A DNA stretch of 64,000 nucleotides from Flectonema sp. DT1601. Lineage: Eukaryota > Euglenozoa > Diplonemea > Diplonemida > Diplonemidae. Under the pieces are notes generated by a model, which was not told the DNA's origin, ran no database searches, and saw only the letters and a list, made by a program, of their open reading frames with translations. The stretch lies in NCBI GenBank assembly GCA_964019425.1, contig OZ025836.1:496001-560000 (forward strand), in the 5' to 3' direction. The translations under genes and the position numbers were made by a program. Positions 62,477 through 64,000 of this stretch are shown here, piece after piece; the first letter of the stretch is position 1; each line of letters starts with the position of its first letter.

Positions 62477-63952
62477 ATGAAAACATCATGGATAGCACCA
62501 CTGCTTCTGACAGCAGTAGCAGCAAACGCTCAATACAGTGAACTAAAGACAACTGTATCTAAGAATGGAACTGTGTATTCCAGTCACAGCCACTCTATTG
62601 ATAAACACGGAGATGAATGTGAAATTTCAATTGCTGGAGCGGGTTGGGGAGGTGTCTATTTTGCATGGAGATTGGCTGTTGATACACAAAAAGTAGACGC
62701 GAGAAAAATTTGTATTTTTGAAGCGAATTCTCGTATTGGAGGACGCGTCTACTCCGTCAACGCTCAAGTTGAAGACATAGGTGAGCTGACGGTTGACGTT
62801 GGAGCTTACAGATTTAAAACTACTGATCACCTCCCTTCAGATCTTATTCAAAAACGACTCCTCATGGCACATAAATGCTACGATTACAATTGTGAGGGAA
62901 ATGGATGTTCAGTGTCTGGAATGGACAGCGATACTTGTCAAAAAGTAACAGACTTTGCTGATCATAGCAGATTCATCCTTCCAGTTGAGATTATGTTGTC
63001 TCAGTTAAAGTCACTGGGTTCTAAACTATTCTTTGGGGCTCCAGTTACTGGGGTGTTCAAAGACGATATGGAAGGTCACGCAAAACTTCAATTCTCTCAC
63101 ACAACTAAAACTGTTACTTCTAAAATGGTATTTCTTAATGTCCCACTTCCAGTAATGAGAGACATCGTAGATTCAGAAAGTCTTATCTTTCCAAAGGGAG
63201 GAGGTTCTTTAGAATCGTACGTATGTCTGACTACACCTGCAGCAACACTAGACGGTTTAAAAGCATACATTGTTTACAAGAATGCATGGTGGTACAATAT
63301 TCTTGAAAAGATGCAAGGATCCTTCAGCAGCAAGGGAAACCCATCTCTACTTTTAGGACGGTACCAGGATGGACCTGTTAAATGTGTAGTAGGATCAGGA
63401 GCAGACGGAAAACCAGCATTCTCAGGCATACCAACTCCGGGCGGAGACTGTAGAGGAGCACTTCTTGTATACTTTCGTATTAGTGGTATTATTAATAAGT
63501 TCTGGTTAGATATTCGTACAAAGGGAACTGATGCATTGACAATTCTTAATATGGCTGATCACAAAGAGAGTCTCATGACAGTTCATAATGAGTTGATGGA
63601 ATTACATAAAGAAGACTTTGAGAAGATGGGTATCAACCCAGACACTATCGAAAAACCAGAACTACTTCTTCTAGGTTTCTTTGGAAACGATAAGGGAAGC
63701 TTTGCTCCTGGCCTCAGCTCTTCCGTGTGTGGGTTACATGATACTGTTTCAAAGAAGGTTCGTCGTCCTAACAACAACTACGATGTATTTGTTGGGAATG
63801 TCGATTACGGTGCTATCTTGAAGGGACACACCTCCTGGGCGGTAGGTTCCCTGATTCAAGCAGAAAAAATCCTCCAGGCGGAATTGAACATAACCGCCCC
63901 ATCATGGCTTGACAGTGCCTGGTACCAAAAGGAGATTGCTGATCTTCCATAA
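62477..63952 (+). CDS. Secreted flavin-containing amine oxidase-like protein
   Basis: A 491-residue protein with signal peptide (MKTSWIAPLLLTAVAANA, 1-18). FAD-binding Rossmann motif ISIAGAGWGG (50-59) ends with acidic E82 in FEANSRIGGRVYSV (81-94), the two hallmarks of the flavin monoamine-oxidase/polyamine-oxidase family. The C-terminus NVDYGAILKGHTSWAVGSLI (about 442-462) corresponds to the final FAD-contacting G(E/D)....G...GA..SG segment, with the usual glycine changed. Cysteine pairs near 133-154 suggest disulphides. It would oxidise an amine or amino acid outside the cell or in a vacuole, giving peroxide; substrate unknown. The start lies 28 bases after a T-run ending in TTTTAG. Complete, intronless. 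Confidence 0.87.
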   Translation: MKTSWIAPLLLTAVAANAQYSELKTTVSKNGTVYSSHSHSIDKHGDECEISIAGAGWGGVYFAWRLAVDTQKVDARKICIFEANSRIGGRVYSVNAQVEDIGELTVDVGAYRFKTTDHLPSDLIQKRLLMAHKCYDYNCEGNGCSVSGMDSDTCQKVTDFADHSRFILPVEIMLSQLKSLGSKLFFGAPVTGVFKDDMEGHAKLQFSHTTKTVTSKMVFLNVPLPVMRDIVDSESLIFPKGGGSLESYVCLTTPAATLDGLKAYIVYKNAWWYNILEKMQGSFSSKGNPSLLLGRYQDGPVKCVVGSGADGKPAFSGIPTPGGDCRGALLVYFRISGIINKFWLDIRTKGTDALTILNMADHKESLMTVHNELMELHKEDFEKMGINPDTIEKPELLLLGFFGNDKGSFAPGLSSSVCGLHDTVSKKVRRPNNNYDVFVGNVDYGAILKGHTSWAVGSLIQAEKILQAELNITAPSWLDSAWYQKEIADLP

Positions 63953-64000
63953 GTGAGAATTCTTCTCCTACCTTTTTTTTTTTTTCTTTTACCCTACACT

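Overview
This 64 kb window is nuclear DNA of a unicellular eukaryote, most likely a euglenozoan (diplonemid-like rather than trypanosomatid). Several signs point the same way. All of the roughly 25 supported genes lie on the + strand. About 20 of them have a pyrimidine-rich or A-rich tract ending in AG within some 5-50 bases upstream of the start codon, as expected for spliced-leader acceptor sites. The cyclic-nucleotide-domain protein has nucleotide pockets like those I recall for kinetoplastid PKA regulatory subunits. Short spliceosomal GT-AG introns are nevertheless common (about 20 seen, usually 55-230 bases, favoured donor GTATGT), which speaks against a trypanosomatid. Intergenic DNA and introns are full of A/T homopolymers of 10-30 bases; coding regions are nearly free of them. 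The taxon is an inference; I saw no spliced-leader RNA gene.

Layout. 1-7.4 kb: a QRICH2-like (DUF4795) protein, a large protein of unknown function and a coiled-coil/Tudor-like protein. 7.3-9.0 kb: decayed MULE-type DNA transposon pieces and microsatellites. 9.0-11.5 kb: the ribosome-biogenesis factor EBP2 (three exons) and an unknown gene running into a 200-base assembly gap. 11.7-15.9 kb: an accessory block with a foldback-like element (inverted arrays of exact 30-base repeats around a 1.3 kb gene-free core), a decayed piece of 28S rRNA, then over 2 kb of homopolymer-rich DNA. 15.9-23 kb: small spliced genes, a membrane-anchored kinase with an EF-hand, and a myristoylation-signal protein that fuses three PKA-regulatory-subunit units. 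23-34 kb: a Q-rich repeat protein, a CLC chloride/proton exchanger, a degenerate nucleotidyl-cyclase domain protein and a secreted SGNH hydrolase-like protein. 34.8-45.5 kb: cohesin factor PDS5, a spliced micro-ORF, a PABPN1-like RRM protein, a class I peroxidase homologue without either haem-site histidine, and a C2/membrane/Tudor-like repeat protein. 46.4-47.8 kb: a young-looking TIR element with 186-base ends and a zinc-knuckle protein. 48-64 kb: TRM10 tRNA methyltransferase, CFAP57, a SET-domain protein, casein kinase 1 (four exons), a secreted subtilase-CUB protease, two small spliced genes and a secreted flavin amine oxidase.

The genes form no metabolic pathway. They look like a stretch of a long one-direction transcription unit mixing flagellar (CFAP57, QRICH2-like), signalling (PKA-R fusion, CK1, kinase, cyclase-like), RNA (TRM10, PABPN1-like, EBP2), chromatin (PDS5, SET) and secreted or membrane functions. 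The most novel items are the triple PKA-R fusion, the C2/Tudor-repeat membrane protein, the foldback element beside the 28S fragment, the zinc-knuckle TIR element, the run of pseudoenzymes, and several short multi-exon genes that simple ORF finding misses.
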